Shown piece after piece: positions 6,661 to 14,178 of a stretch of DNA of 19,119 nucleotides. The position numbers and the translations under genes are program-made. Within the stretch, counting starts at the first letter, position 1; each line of letters starts with the position of its first letter. Below the pieces are notes generated by a model. The model was not told the origin of the DNA, made no database searches, and saw only the letters and a list, made by a program, of their open reading frames with translations. The DNA comes from a bacterium (GTDB lineage: Bacteria > UBP15 > UBA6099 > JAJRTR01), in the NCBI GenBank assembly GCA_024278215.1, contig JAJRTR010000043.1, forward strand, positions 1 to 19,119, written 5' to 3'.

Positions 6661-7902
6661 TCAAGGGGCGTAACTATTGCGGATTGCGGTCATTAATTTG
6701 AGTATTATTATTGCGGAAATAATCAGTAACAGGCCCGCGACACCCCTGATGTAGCCGCTTTTGAAGTATATGCCGATGCACATAATGATGATTCCAAGGT
6801 GCATGAGAACATAGTGGATATTGCTTATCGCGCTATGCTCGAAACGGCCCGAAGTCCACATCAGATATATGAGAGCGCCGGTGATACCCATGCCCGCCCA
6901 GCCGAGCAGCGCGAGATGAATATGGCCCTGGATAAGAAAATAAAACATTGCCGATTTATTGTCGAATCCGTACCCGAGCGCGAGTCCGGCGAGCCCGGCG
7001 AGTGACAGATAAAATATCGCGCTTGCAAAATATCGCCATATATAATCAGGAAGCGCCTCCAACGTCTTTTTCCTGTCCTTTATCACTCCGGCGGCGAACA
7101 CTACGATGCTCATGACGAGCACGAATGAAAACAGGAATTGAAGTGTCGCGAAAATATGGTGAAATTTTGTGCTGTCGAAAAGAATCGCGCCAAAGAGCGC
7201 GAAAACGCCTGATACCAGTATCGCGTACTGGGCCTCCCACAGCGCTTTGCTCCTGATGCGGCCTGCCTCGTACTCTTTGAAATAGGGTATGTAAAGCGTT
7301 CCCATAATTGTTAGTGAGATCGGGAACGAAAACGCGAGATAATTGGTTTTTAGTGATATAGCCTCTGCAAACGGCAGTATCGGTTTGATCGTGTTGATAG
7401 TGACATGAATCAATTGGCCGTAGGCGAGAAAACACATAAACAGCGAGGTGGCGAGAAAGCGAAGAGGAATATTTGAAAGCAGTTTTGTCGCCGTCACGCC
7501 GGCATAAATGTTGTACGCGAATAGCGCGAGGCATATCAGTATGACGAAACCGAAGATAATGCCGATGTAGTAGAAAACGCAGTTGCCGGTGAGACCTTCG
7601 AGAAGATACGAAAGCCATATCGACCAGAGTGAAATGTTGAAACTCCTGAACAGCAGAGAATCAGCGTGGGCGGGGATTCCGGGGCTCTTGAGAAGCAGGT
7701 GCACAAACGCTTTCTGCTGCCCGAGTATCATCAGTGTGCCGAAACCCATGAAAGCGATGTATGCGTGGAAGATGAACGGACCTTCGGCCTGGAGTCCGCT
7801 CGAGGCACGGTCGCTTATGGAAATGCCGGCAAGCGCGGCGGTCATAAAATATATGATCGCAACTCTATGGTATGCGGAAATTTCGATCTCCGTTTTTTTC
7901 AA
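6661..7902 (-). CDS. Multi-pass membrane protein, heme-copper oxidase subunit I/NnrS-like
   Basis: A 413-residue, very hydrophobic protein with roughly 11-12 predicted membrane helices. Helices contain histidines in contexts seen in heme-copper oxidase subunit I and NnrS relatives: FHAYIAFMGFG (His46), GHIHLALLGWAGMG (His327, His329) and NIHYVLMHLG (His363, His368). The H-x-H-x5-GW pattern in particular resembles a heme-ligating helix. I do not see the Tyr-His and His-His copper-site motifs of a catalytic oxidase, so it is probably a non-catalytic or heme-only relative. The start is TTG at 7902, eight bases after AAGAGG. It is divergent from the flavodiiron gene 85 bases away, which suggests shared control and an O2- or NO-related role. 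Its exact function is unknown. Confidence 0.65.
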   Translation of the reverse strand: MKKTEIEISAYHRVAIIYFMTAALAGISISDRASSGLQAEGPFIFHAYIAFMGFGTLMILGQQKAFVHLLLKSPGIPAHADSLLFRSFNISLWSIWLSYLLEGLTGNCVFYYIGIIFGFVILICLALFAYNIYAGVTATKLLSNIPLRFLATSLFMCFLAYGQLIHVTINTIKPILPFAEAISLKTNYLAFSFPISLTIMGTLYIPYFKEYEAGRIRSKALWEAQYAILVSGVFALFGAILFDSTKFHHIFATLQFLFSFVLVMSIVVFAAGVIKDRKKTLEALPDYIWRYFASAIFYLSLAGLAGLALGYGFDNKSAMFYFLIQGHIHLALLGWAGMGITGALIYLMWTSGRFEHSAISNIHYVLMHLGIIIMCIGIYFKSGYIRGVAGLLLIISAIIILKLMTAIRNSYAP

Positions 7903-7987
7903 TACTTTATCCTCTTCGACATTTGTTGTATTTTATAACGTGCAGGATAAATTTACGATTTTATTTTAAAGAATGGAGAAAATGAAC
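7903..7987. promoter_or_regulatory. Divergent intergenic region between membrane protein and flavodiiron genes
   Basis: An AT-rich 85-base gap that must hold both start regions. AAGAGG (complement of 7911-7916) serves the minus-strand TTG start. GGAG at 7975-7978 serves the plus-strand ATG at 7988. A weak plus-strand promoter candidate is TTGTTG (7923-7928), 17 bases, then GATAAA (7946-7951). No clear palindromic operator was found. Confidence 0.4.
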
Positions 7988-9181
7988 ATGAATGCTTTAG
8001 AAGTTACAAACGGAATCTACTGGGTCGGTGCAATCGACTGGAATATTCGCGATTTCCACGGCTATTCCACCGAAAAGGGAACCACTTACAATGCTTACCT
8101 TGCACTAGATGAAAAAACAGTTCTTTTCGACACTGTCAGGCATGGCTTCTACAGGGACCTGCTTCATAATATCAAGCGAGTGACAAATCCTGAAAAGATT
8201 GATTACATTGTTGTCAATCATGTCGAACTGGACCACACGGGTTCTCTGCCTAAAGTGATCGAACTCGTAAAACCGGAGAAGATTTTCTGCTCGAAAATGG
8301 GGAAGCGGAACCTGCTCGACCACTTTCACAGGGAAGACTGGCCGCTGGAGGTCGTCAAGAGCGGCGACGAGATCAGCATAGGCAAGAAGACAATCACCTT
8401 TCTCGAAACCAAAATGCTCCACTGGCCCGACAGCATGTTTTCCTATATTAAAGAAGACAGGTTCCTTATATCGAGCGACGCGTTCGGACAGCACTGGGCA
8501 ACTTCCGAGCGTTTCGCCGATGAGGTGGACGACCCGGAACTGTTCCGGCACGCCGCGAAGTATTACGCTAATATCCTCAACCACTTTTCGGACAGGGTGC
8601 AGAAGCTGATCGAGACCGTAACGGAGATGGGGCTCGAATTCGACATGATCGCTCCCGACCACGGCCTTATATGGCGCAGGAATCCGGCGCGCGTCATCGA
8701 AGCCTACGACAAATGGAGCAAGCAGGAGCCGGGCAAGAAGGCGCTCATAATCTACGACACGATGTGGCACAGCACGGAACACATGGCAAAAGCAGTGTGC
8801 AGCGGCCTGATGCAGGAGGGCATCCCGGTGAATATTCTGAATCTCCATCACACGCACCGCTCGGACATCATGACGGAAGTGCTCGACGCGAAAGCGCTTA
8901 TCTTCGGGTCGCCCACTCTCAACAACGGCATGTTGCCGTCTATGGCTGACATCCTGACATATATCGGCGGCCTTAGACCCGCGAACAGGATAGGGGCCGC
9001 GTTCGGTTCCTATGGCTGGAGCGGCGAGGCGGTGAAAAAAATAAACGCGATGCTCGAAGAAATGAAGCTCGAAGTCGTATCGCCGGGCGTAAGAGCGAAA
9101 TATGTGCCGGGACATGACGAACTGCGTCCCTGCGTGGAACTCGGCAGGCAGATAGGCGCGGCGATAAATGCGGCTGTGTAG
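7988..9181 (+). CDS. fprA: Flavodiiron protein (FprA-type O2/NO reductase)
   Basis: A 397-residue A-type flavodiiron protein: a metallo-beta-lactamase-like di-iron domain followed by a flavodoxin domain. Such proteins reduce O2 to water or NO to N2O in the cytoplasm of anaerobes. With the start at 7988, the iron ligands are His78-x-Glu80-x-Asp82-His83 (HVELDHTGS), His145 (MLHWPDS), Asp164 (SSDAFGQH) and His225 (PDHGLIW), all intact. The FMN loop is YDTMWHSTEHMA from about residue 256, and SYGWSGEA lies near 340-347. There is no C-terminal rubredoxin domain as in NorV, so it needs an external donor such as the rubredoxin-like protein at 810. In-frame ATGs at 7973 and 7982 are less likely starts because GGAG at 7975-7978 is well spaced only for 7988. 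Confidence 0.93.
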   Translation: MNALEVTNGIYWVGAIDWNIRDFHGYSTEKGTTYNAYLALDEKTVLFDTVRHGFYRDLLHNIKRVTNPEKIDYIVVNHVELDHTGSLPKVIELVKPEKIFCSKMGKRNLLDHFHREDWPLEVVKSGDEISIGKKTITFLETKMLHWPDSMFSYIKEDRFLISSDAFGQHWATSERFADEVDDPELFRHAAKYYANILNHFSDRVQKLIETVTEMGLEFDMIAPDHGLIWRRNPARVIEAYDKWSKQEPGKKALIIYDTMWHSTEHMAKAVCSGLMQEGIPVNILNLHHTHRSDIMTEVLDAKALIFGSPTLNNGMLPSMADILTYIGGLRPANRIGAAFGSYGWSGEAVKKINAMLEEMKLEVVSPGVRAKYVPGHDELRPCVELGRQIGAAINAAV

Positions 9182-9189
9182 GCGCGGTA

Positions 9190-9216
9190 TGCCGACCGGC
9201 AATAGACAGGTCGGCA
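9190..9216 (+). terminator. Hairpin after the flavodiiron gene
   Basis: TGCCGACC (9190-9197) pairs with GGTCGGCA (9209-9216) around an 11-base loop, nine bases after the stop codon. No T-run follows, so it is a possible factor-assisted terminator or 3'-end stabiliser. Confidence 0.4.
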
Positions 9217-9372
9217 ATATGCTGAACCGATTGCAATATTCTGATTCTGCTGAAAACTGAAAGAATTTTTAAACGCCGTGATGCAAAAAGAAACCTGATT
9301 AACACTAATCTTCAGATAGTCAAAAGCGAGAAGAGGGACGCATACGCAATGAATTCGGCAGAAGATGTAGAC

Positions 9373-9427
9373 AAGGGCGGGGTACGGTGAGCCCGCCCTT
9401 CACAAAACCGGATGGTTGTTTTTTTAA
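9373..9427 (+). terminator. GC-rich hairpin with a distal T-run
   Basis: AAGGGCGGG (9373-9381) pairs perfectly with CCCGCCCTT (9392-9400) around a 10-base loop. A T-run follows at about 9419-9425, after a small AACC/GGTT stem. It sits 70 bases before the HEAT-repeat gene. The distance between the stem and the T-run is longer than in a textbook intrinsic terminator, so it could also be an attenuator in the leader of the HEAT-cydAB transcript. The rest of 9182-9469 holds no gene I can support. Confidence 0.5.
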
Positions 9428-9469
9428 AAATCACCACTACCAGAATTTCAGGGGTAATCAGGAAAAGAA

Positions 9470-10147
9470 ATGAAAAAGAGAGTTGCAGAGCTTATGCGGT
9501 CGGGTACGCTCGGTTCGATGCTGTGTGAGTTCGAGTCACACCCGGCACGCAAAGTAATCAACGCTCTGTATCCACACTTATGCAGCGGCAATGATGGGAT
9601 AAGATGGGCGGCGATAAAAGCTATGGGTGTCTCGATAGCACGTCTTGCCGCGGAGAACGAGGAGTCCGCGAGGATAATTATGCGGCGGTTTATTTGGAAC
9701 CTGAACGAGGAGTCGGGAGGCGCGGCCTGGGGTGCGCCGGAGTCGATGGCCGAGGCGATGGCGCTTCATGAGGGGTTGGCGGAGAAGTTTGCGCATGTTC
9801 TGGTTTCCTTCATCATGCCCGATGGGCTGTATCTCGATTTTGAACCACTGCTGCGAGGCGCCGTGTGGGGCATAGGAAGGCTGGCGGAGAAAGAGCCCGA
9901 CCGGGTCGGTGATGCTGTGGAATATCTCATACCGTTCCTTTCCGCAGCCGACGCCGGGCTCCGGGGCATGTCGGCGCGTGCGCTTGGCCTGCTGAATGCA
10001 CGCGGCGCTGTGCGCGAACTGGAAGGACTGGCGGGCGACAAGTCGGAAACGACCTTTTTTCTTGGTCGTGAACTTGTGACAAAAGAAGTGGGCGAACTGG
10101 CCTCGGAAGCGCTGTCCGCTATCGGCAGCCGACGTGAAGGACAGTAA
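9470..10147 (+). CDS. HEAT-repeat protein, DVU0298-like
   Basis: A 225-residue all-helical protein with HEAT-type helix pairs (for example GIRWAAIKAMGVSIARLA at 43-60 and the segment around residues 160-180). It carries the conserved core RRFIWNLNEESGGAAWGAPE (72-91) and RGAVWGIGRLAEK (129-141), which I recognise as the signature of the family named after Desulfovibrio DVU0298. No enzymatic residues or membrane segments are evident, so it is probably a cytoplasmic scaffold or protein-binding factor. It ends 44 bases before cydA in the same direction and is likely co-transcribed, which raises the possibility of a role in assembling or protecting cytochrome bd. The family's function is unknown to me. 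Confidence 0.75.
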   Translation: MKKRVAELMRSGTLGSMLCEFESHPARKVINALYPHLCSGNDGIRWAAIKAMGVSIARLAAENEESARIIMRRFIWNLNEESGGAAWGAPESMAEAMALHEGLAEKFAHVLVSFIMPDGLYLDFEPLLRGAVWGIGRLAEKEPDRVGDAVEYLIPFLSAADAGLRGMSARALGLLNARGAVRELEGLAGDKSETTFFLGRELVTKEVGELASEALSAIGSRREGQ

Positions 10148-10191
10148 CACTTTGACATAAATCAGGAGTAGAAAAAGGGGGAATAAAAATT

Positions 10192-11535
10192 ATGGATGTT
10201 GTCTTATTGTCACGGTTGCAGTTCGCGGCTGCAACAGCGTTCCACTTTATTTTTGTCCCGCTCACACTGGGGTTGTCGCTGATTATCGCGTTGATGGAAA
10301 CAAAATATGTCCGCACCGGTGATGTGACGTACCAGCGAATGGCGAAGTTCTGGGGAAAAATGTTCCTGATCAATTTCGCTATAGGGATCGTCACGGGGAT
10401 CACACTCGAATTTCAGTTTGGCACGAACTGGTCGCGCTATTCGCAATATGTCGGCGATGTCTTCGGATCGTTACTGGCCATCGAGGCGACCGCGGCGTTT
10501 TTTCTCGAATCGACATTCATCGCAGTATGGGCCTTCGGCTGGAAAAAACTTTCTGCGAAGATGCACGCGCTCACTATATGGCTCGTCACCATCGCGTCGA
10601 GTGTATCGTCGATATGGATAATTATAGCAAATTCATGGATGCAGCATCCGGTAGGATACACGATCCGCAACGGGCGCGCCGAAATGACGGATTTTATGGC
10701 GATAGTCACCCAGAAACTCGCCTGGATGACCATAGCGCACACGCTTTTTGGAGCTTTCATTTTCGCCGGTTTCTTTGTGATGGGCATCAGCGCTTACCAT
10801 CTGCTGCGAAAACAACATCTGGACGTTTTTCGCAAATCGTTCCGGTTCGGGCTTGTGTTCACGACAATATTTGCGTTCGCAATTGTTGTGCAGGGGCACT
10901 TCCATGGAGAGAACGTTTATCACCAGCAGCCTGCTAAACTCGCCGCTATGGAATCATTGTGGGAAACTACCGAAAGTGCGCCGATGTATCTGCTGACGGT
11001 CCCGGATGAAAAGAATGAACGTAACAAAGTAGACCTGTTGCCGATCCCCGGACTCATGAGTCTGCTCGCGACCGGTTCCGCCGATGCCGAACTCAAGGGG
11101 CTGAAGGATTTCCCGAAAGATGAGCGGCCTCCCGTCGCCCTTGTGTTCTACGCATTCCGCCTGATGGTCGCCTGCGGTATGTTTTTCCTGCTGCTTGTCG
11201 CGGTCGGCTGGCTGCTCGGCGACAAAGTCGAGACAAAACCGCTGTATCTCAAGCTGCTGATACTGGCCATACCTTTGCCTAATATAGCGATACAGGCGGG
11301 CTGGATCGTCAAGGAAGTCGGTCGCCAGCCGTGGATAGTATACGGTGTAATGAAAACATCCGAAGCCGTCTCTCCGGTGCCCGCCGTAAATGTCGCAATA
11401 TCGCTTGCGGCTTTTATCCTTGTGTATTCACTGCTCGGAGCGGCGGCGATATTTCTGATATACAAAGCGGCGGTGAACGGACCAGTGCCGCTGCCCGCAG
11501 ACGCGAAAACGGCAGACTCGAAAGGAGGGCGGTAA
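10192..11535 (+). CDS. cydA: Cytochrome bd oxidase subunit I
   Basis: A 447-residue membrane protein carrying all three hemes of cytochrome bd, a quinol oxidase that reduces O2 to water with high affinity. Heme ligands are His18 (ATAFHFIF, heme d/b595 side), His183 (IAHTLFG, heme b558) and Met325 (FRLMVACG, heme b558). The proton-channel acidic residues Glu98 and Glu106 (AIEATAAFFLES) are present. The quinol-loop residues Lys249 and Glu254 match Lys252/Glu257 of E. coli, and the GRQPWIVYG motif is at 378-386. The Q-loop is the short type, shorter than in E. coli. cydB follows after three bases. In an anaerobe this enzyme usually serves O2 scavenging and microaerobic survival and can also resist NO. 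Confidence 0.97.
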   Translation: MDVVLLSRLQFAAATAFHFIFVPLTLGLSLIIALMETKYVRTGDVTYQRMAKFWGKMFLINFAIGIVTGITLEFQFGTNWSRYSQYVGDVFGSLLAIEATAAFFLESTFIAVWAFGWKKLSAKMHALTIWLVTIASSVSSIWIIIANSWMQHPVGYTIRNGRAEMTDFMAIVTQKLAWMTIAHTLFGAFIFAGFFVMGISAYHLLRKQHLDVFRKSFRFGLVFTTIFAFAIVVQGHFHGENVYHQQPAKLAAMESLWETTESAPMYLLTVPDEKNERNKVDLLPIPGLMSLLATGSADAELKGLKDFPKDERPPVALVFYAFRLMVACGMFFLLLVAVGWLLGDKVETKPLYLKLLILAIPLPNIAIQAGWIVKEVGRQPWIVYGVMKTSEAVSPVPAVNVAISLAAFILVYSLLGAAAIFLIYKAAVNGPVPLPADAKTADSKGGR

Positions 11536-11538
11536 GCT

Positions 11539-12558
11539 ATGGAAATGATATGGTTTATAATCTGGGGTATACTCTGGTCTGTATACTTTGTCCTCGACGG
11601 CTTCGACCTCGGCATCGGCGCGTTGATCCCGTTTCTGGGCAAAAGTGAAGAAGACCGCCGCGTGATGGTGAACGCCGTTGGGCCTTTCTGGGACGGCAAC
11701 GAAGTCTGGCTCATCACAGCGGGCGGTGTGACGTTCGCCGCGTTCCCTACGGCATACGCGGTAATGTTCAGCACACTCTATTCACCGCTACTGCTGCTCC
11801 TGTTCGCCCTGATTTTCAGGGGCGTCAGTCTCGAATTCAGGCACCATGTCGACAGTCCCGGCTGGCGCGCGCTCTGGGACAGGTGTTTCTTCCTCGGCAG
11901 CGCGTTGCCCGCAATACTGCTCGGCGTTGCGTTCGCCAACATATTTAAGGGTATCCCTTTCGACAGCGAATATGTTTTTCACGGCACGATCCTCACGCTG
12001 CTTAATCCATACGGACTGCTCGGCGGTGCGCTGTTCCTGCTTCTGTTCGTAGTCCACGGCAGTCTCTGGCTCGCGACAAAATCAGACGGCGACCTGCAAA
12101 AACGCGCGGGCCGCGCGGCATCGGGCGTGTGGCTGGTTCTCCTTATTATCGCGGTCGTCTTCCTGGTCGCCACATGGTTCAAGACCGGTCTTTACGACAA
12201 TTATCTGGATCACCCCGCGCTGTTCATCATACCGCTGCTTGCAGTAGCCGGTCTCGTTCTGACACGCATTTACATAGCTGCCGCCGCATGGCTCAAAGCC
12301 TGGTTCGCGTCGGCGCTCACAATATTCGCCTGCGCCATGTTCGGCATAATCGGACTCTATCCGAACATATTCCCGTCGAGCCTGGACCCCGCGATCAGCC
12401 TTACTGTCCTGAATGCTTCATCCAGCCCGCTCACACTTAAAATCATGCTCGGCGTGGTCCTGATATTCGTTCCCATAGTTATCGCATATCAGACCTGGGT
12501 GTATTTCCTTTTCAAAGGTGTTCCCGATCATGATGAATCCGGGCACGGCGCGTATTGA
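11539..12558 (+). CDS. cydB: Cytochrome bd oxidase subunit II
   Basis: A 339-residue membrane protein with about eight or nine helices, the structural partner of CydA. The family hallmarks are the N-terminal VLDGFDLGIG (18-27), VGPFWDGNEVWLITAGG (47-63) and the RGVSLEFRHH region near 95-103. Its ribosome site AAAGGAGGG overlaps the end of cydA (11521-11529), so the two subunits are translationally coupled. There is no recognisable cydX-like small subunit or cydCD transporter after it: the next 76 bases hold only a hairpin, and then a convergent gene begins. Confidence 0.96.
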   Translation: MEMIWFIIWGILWSVYFVLDGFDLGIGALIPFLGKSEEDRRVMVNAVGPFWDGNEVWLITAGGVTFAAFPTAYAVMFSTLYSPLLLLLFALIFRGVSLEFRHHVDSPGWRALWDRCFFLGSALPAILLGVAFANIFKGIPFDSEYVFHGTILTLLNPYGLLGGALFLLLFVVHGSLWLATKSDGDLQKRAGRAASGVWLVLLIIAVVFLVATWFKTGLYDNYLDHPALFIIPLLAVAGLVLTRIYIAAAAWLKAWFASALTIFACAMFGIIGLYPNIFPSSLDPAISLTVLNASSSPLTLKIMLGVVLIFVPIVIAYQTWVYFLFKGVPDHDESGHGAY

Positions 12559-12611
12559 AACAAACAAGGAGTTGTAAGTCGCTCGTTATCACCGTTCCCG
12601 GCGGGGACGCA

Positions 12612-12629
12612 GGGCGGAGCCTTCCGCCC
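12612..12629. terminator. GC-rich hairpin between convergent genes
   Basis: GGGCGGA (12612-12618) pairs perfectly with TCCGCCC (12623-12629) across a GCCT tetraloop, between the end of cydB and the end of the minus-strand Fe-S gene. It is suitably placed to end transcription from both sides. There is no T-run on either strand, so efficiency is uncertain. Confidence 0.55.
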
Positions 12630-12634
12630 GGTAA

Positions 12635-13924
12635 TCACATGCCGCTTTTCTTTGTGATGAACTCGACGAAGTTGGACTTCAGTTCCTTATTGAGAAGTAT
12701 CTTTTTCGAGAGCGGCATTCTGAGTACCGCACCGAATATATTCTTAAGAAACTCTCCCGTGTTTCCGTCGACATCGTCGAAAAGGAAATGTTGCAGCTTA
12801 CCGCGTTCGATGGCCATTGTGAGTATCCTGTCGAGCGTCGATTGCGGTGTCAGAACTTTGCGGTTCTTCCGCTTTTTCATAGTCAGCGCATCGAACTTGC
12901 AGGCGCTTTCGCACACGCCGCAACCGAGGCAGATCGACTTGTCAACTTCAGCCCACTTTATTTTCTTCCCGTTCTTGCCCGGTTTTTCTTTTATTGTTAT
13001 TGCATTGATCGGGCAGCGTCTCGCGCACTTGCCGCAGCCTTTGCAGGCGTCTGTGTCGACGGAAGCGATGAAACCGGTGGTATGGACGGCGTTTGATATG
13101 CCGTGATTATTTATAGCGCCGAGCATACCGCAGCAGCAGCCACAGCAATTGCAGATGAATGTCGGTTCCCTGACGATATTGTCGGCGATATGGACGAGGC
13201 CGTGTTCGCGGGCGGCGGCGAGCAGGTCGAGCGCTTCTTCTTTTGATATTTCGCGGCCGAGATTTTTGCTTGTCAGCCACTCCGCGCCCTGGCCGAGAGA
13301 GAGGCATATCTCTTCGGGCTTGTCGCAGCCTTTGCCGGCGTGCTGCGCCTTGTGGAGACAGTAGCAGAGTGATACAGCGCGCTTTTTCGCTTCGGAAACG
13401 ATCATCGACGCGCGTTCCCAGTCGAGCACTTCCGTGATGTCGTCATCCGGGAGCGCGGTTTCGTGGACGAGTGCCCGGCCGACCTGTGTTTGCTGTTGAA
13501 ACACTTCATGCGCGAATATATCATCGTTCTCGAATATATTGTGCATTGCTTCGGCGAGCTCTTTCTGCGGCAGGTCTTCGCGGCGGCGCATGAGAGAGAA
13601 CTCGAAGAAACCGACAACTGTCGGTGGCAGCATGTAAAATGTTTTTCCGCTTCTCTGGTGATGAAAATCCATCATGCTGCCCTTGAACGACATTTCAGTC
13701 AGGATTTTTTCAACTTTATCTTTCTCGATTCCAGTTCTACGCGCGATCTTGCCGGCGGTCGCGGGCGCCATCGGCATCCGTGACGCTATGCGCGCTTCTT
13801 CTTCTGTGAAAAGAAGCCTGAGTACTTCATACATATCTTTCGTTTCAGGCGCGCCGACCGGATACCTATCCAGCCTTTCGCGCAGTTCGATGTATTCCTT
13901 CTTTATATTGTTCAGGTGAGCCAT
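12635..13924 (-). CDS. Winged-helix-like, Cys-rich 2x[4Fe-4S] ferredoxin-type protein
   Basis: A 429-residue multi-domain protein. The N-terminal part (about residues 35-105) contains FTEEEARIASRM and a helix-turn-helix-like segment, TAGKIARRTGIEKDKVEKIL, followed by a KGxMxD wing-like strand. The middle has CYCLHKAQHAGKGC (Cys187, 189, 200), ICLSLG (Cys207) and the dense block CNCCGCCCG (258-266). The C-terminal part has two classic 4Fe-4S motifs: Cys294-x2-297-x2-300-x3-304 and Cys332-x2-335-x2-338-x3-342. I recognise this as a recurring family in anaerobes but know no assigned reaction. It is probably a cytoplasmic electron carrier or redox sensor. GGAGG (complement of 13930-13934), five bases before the ATG at 13924, decides the start over an in-frame TTG at 13966. 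Confidence 0.82.
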   Translation of the reverse strand: MAHLNNIKKEYIELRERLDRYPVGAPETKDMYEVLRLLFTEEEARIASRMPMAPATAGKIARRTGIEKDKVEKILTEMSFKGSMMDFHHQRSGKTFYMLPPTVVGFFEFSLMRRREDLPQKELAEAMHNIFENDDIFAHEVFQQQTQVGRALVHETALPDDDITEVLDWERASMIVSEAKKRAVSLCYCLHKAQHAGKGCDKPEEICLSLGQGAEWLTSKNLGREISKEEALDLLAAAREHGLVHIADNIVREPTFICNCCGCCCGMLGAINNHGISNAVHTTGFIASVDTDACKGCGKCARRCPINAITIKEKPGKNGKKIKWAEVDKSICLGCGVCESACKFDALTMKKRKNRKVLTPQSTLDRILTMAIERGKLQHFLFDDVDGNTGEFLKNIFGAVLRMPLSKKILLNKELKSNFVEFITKKSGM

Positions 13925-14016
13925 TACCGCCTCCGTATCGAATCGCCGCCTGCCGACTTCGATCAAGATATTATTACGAATTCTACATTATCCAGCTTTT
14001 TGCTTACAACTGATAC

Positions 14017-14135
14017 ATTATAAGGAATTACCGACGGATTTATCCATTATCATGTTTTTGGGTTTACAATCTGAACTTGCGACATTAAAATCAATGTATA
14101 TGTAAGCCAACATCACCACGCTATATTATAAGGAA
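14017..14135. repeat. Two direct copies of ATTATAAGGAA in a divergent control region
   Basis: The 11-mer occurs at 14017-14027 and 14125-14135, 108 bases apart, within the gap between the minus-strand Fe-S gene and the plus-strand exported protein gene. They could be paired operator sites or alternative promoter elements. There is no independent support beyond the repetition. Confidence 0.35.
14063..14091 (+). promoter_or_regulatory. Sigma-70-like promoter for the exported protein gene
   Basis: TTTACA (14063-14068), a 17-base spacer, then TAAAAT (14086-14091): five of six matches to each consensus box with ideal spacing. It lies about 90 bases upstream of the start at 14179 and drives that gene in the correct direction. 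Confidence 0.5.
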
Positions 14136-14178
14136 CCGAATTGTAATATGCAGCGTGAAATGAAAGGGAGAATATCAC

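Noticed and set aside
5033-6664. Long open frame on the minus strand across the aldehyde dehydrogenase gene (about 540 codons)
   Set aside because: The opposite strand encodes an unmistakable aldehyde dehydrogenase with catalytic Cys and Glu; the antisense peptide has no recognisable domain and arises from the codon bias of the real gene.
8105-9217. Minus-strand open frame of about 370 codons over the flavodiiron gene
   Set aside because: The plus-strand product has all flavodiiron ligands; the antisense frame shows no motif and no ribosome site.
12555-13106. Plus-strand frame running from the end of cydB into the next gene
   Set aside because: It lies antisense to the Cys-rich Fe-S protein and has no domain; the minus-strand gene explains the region.
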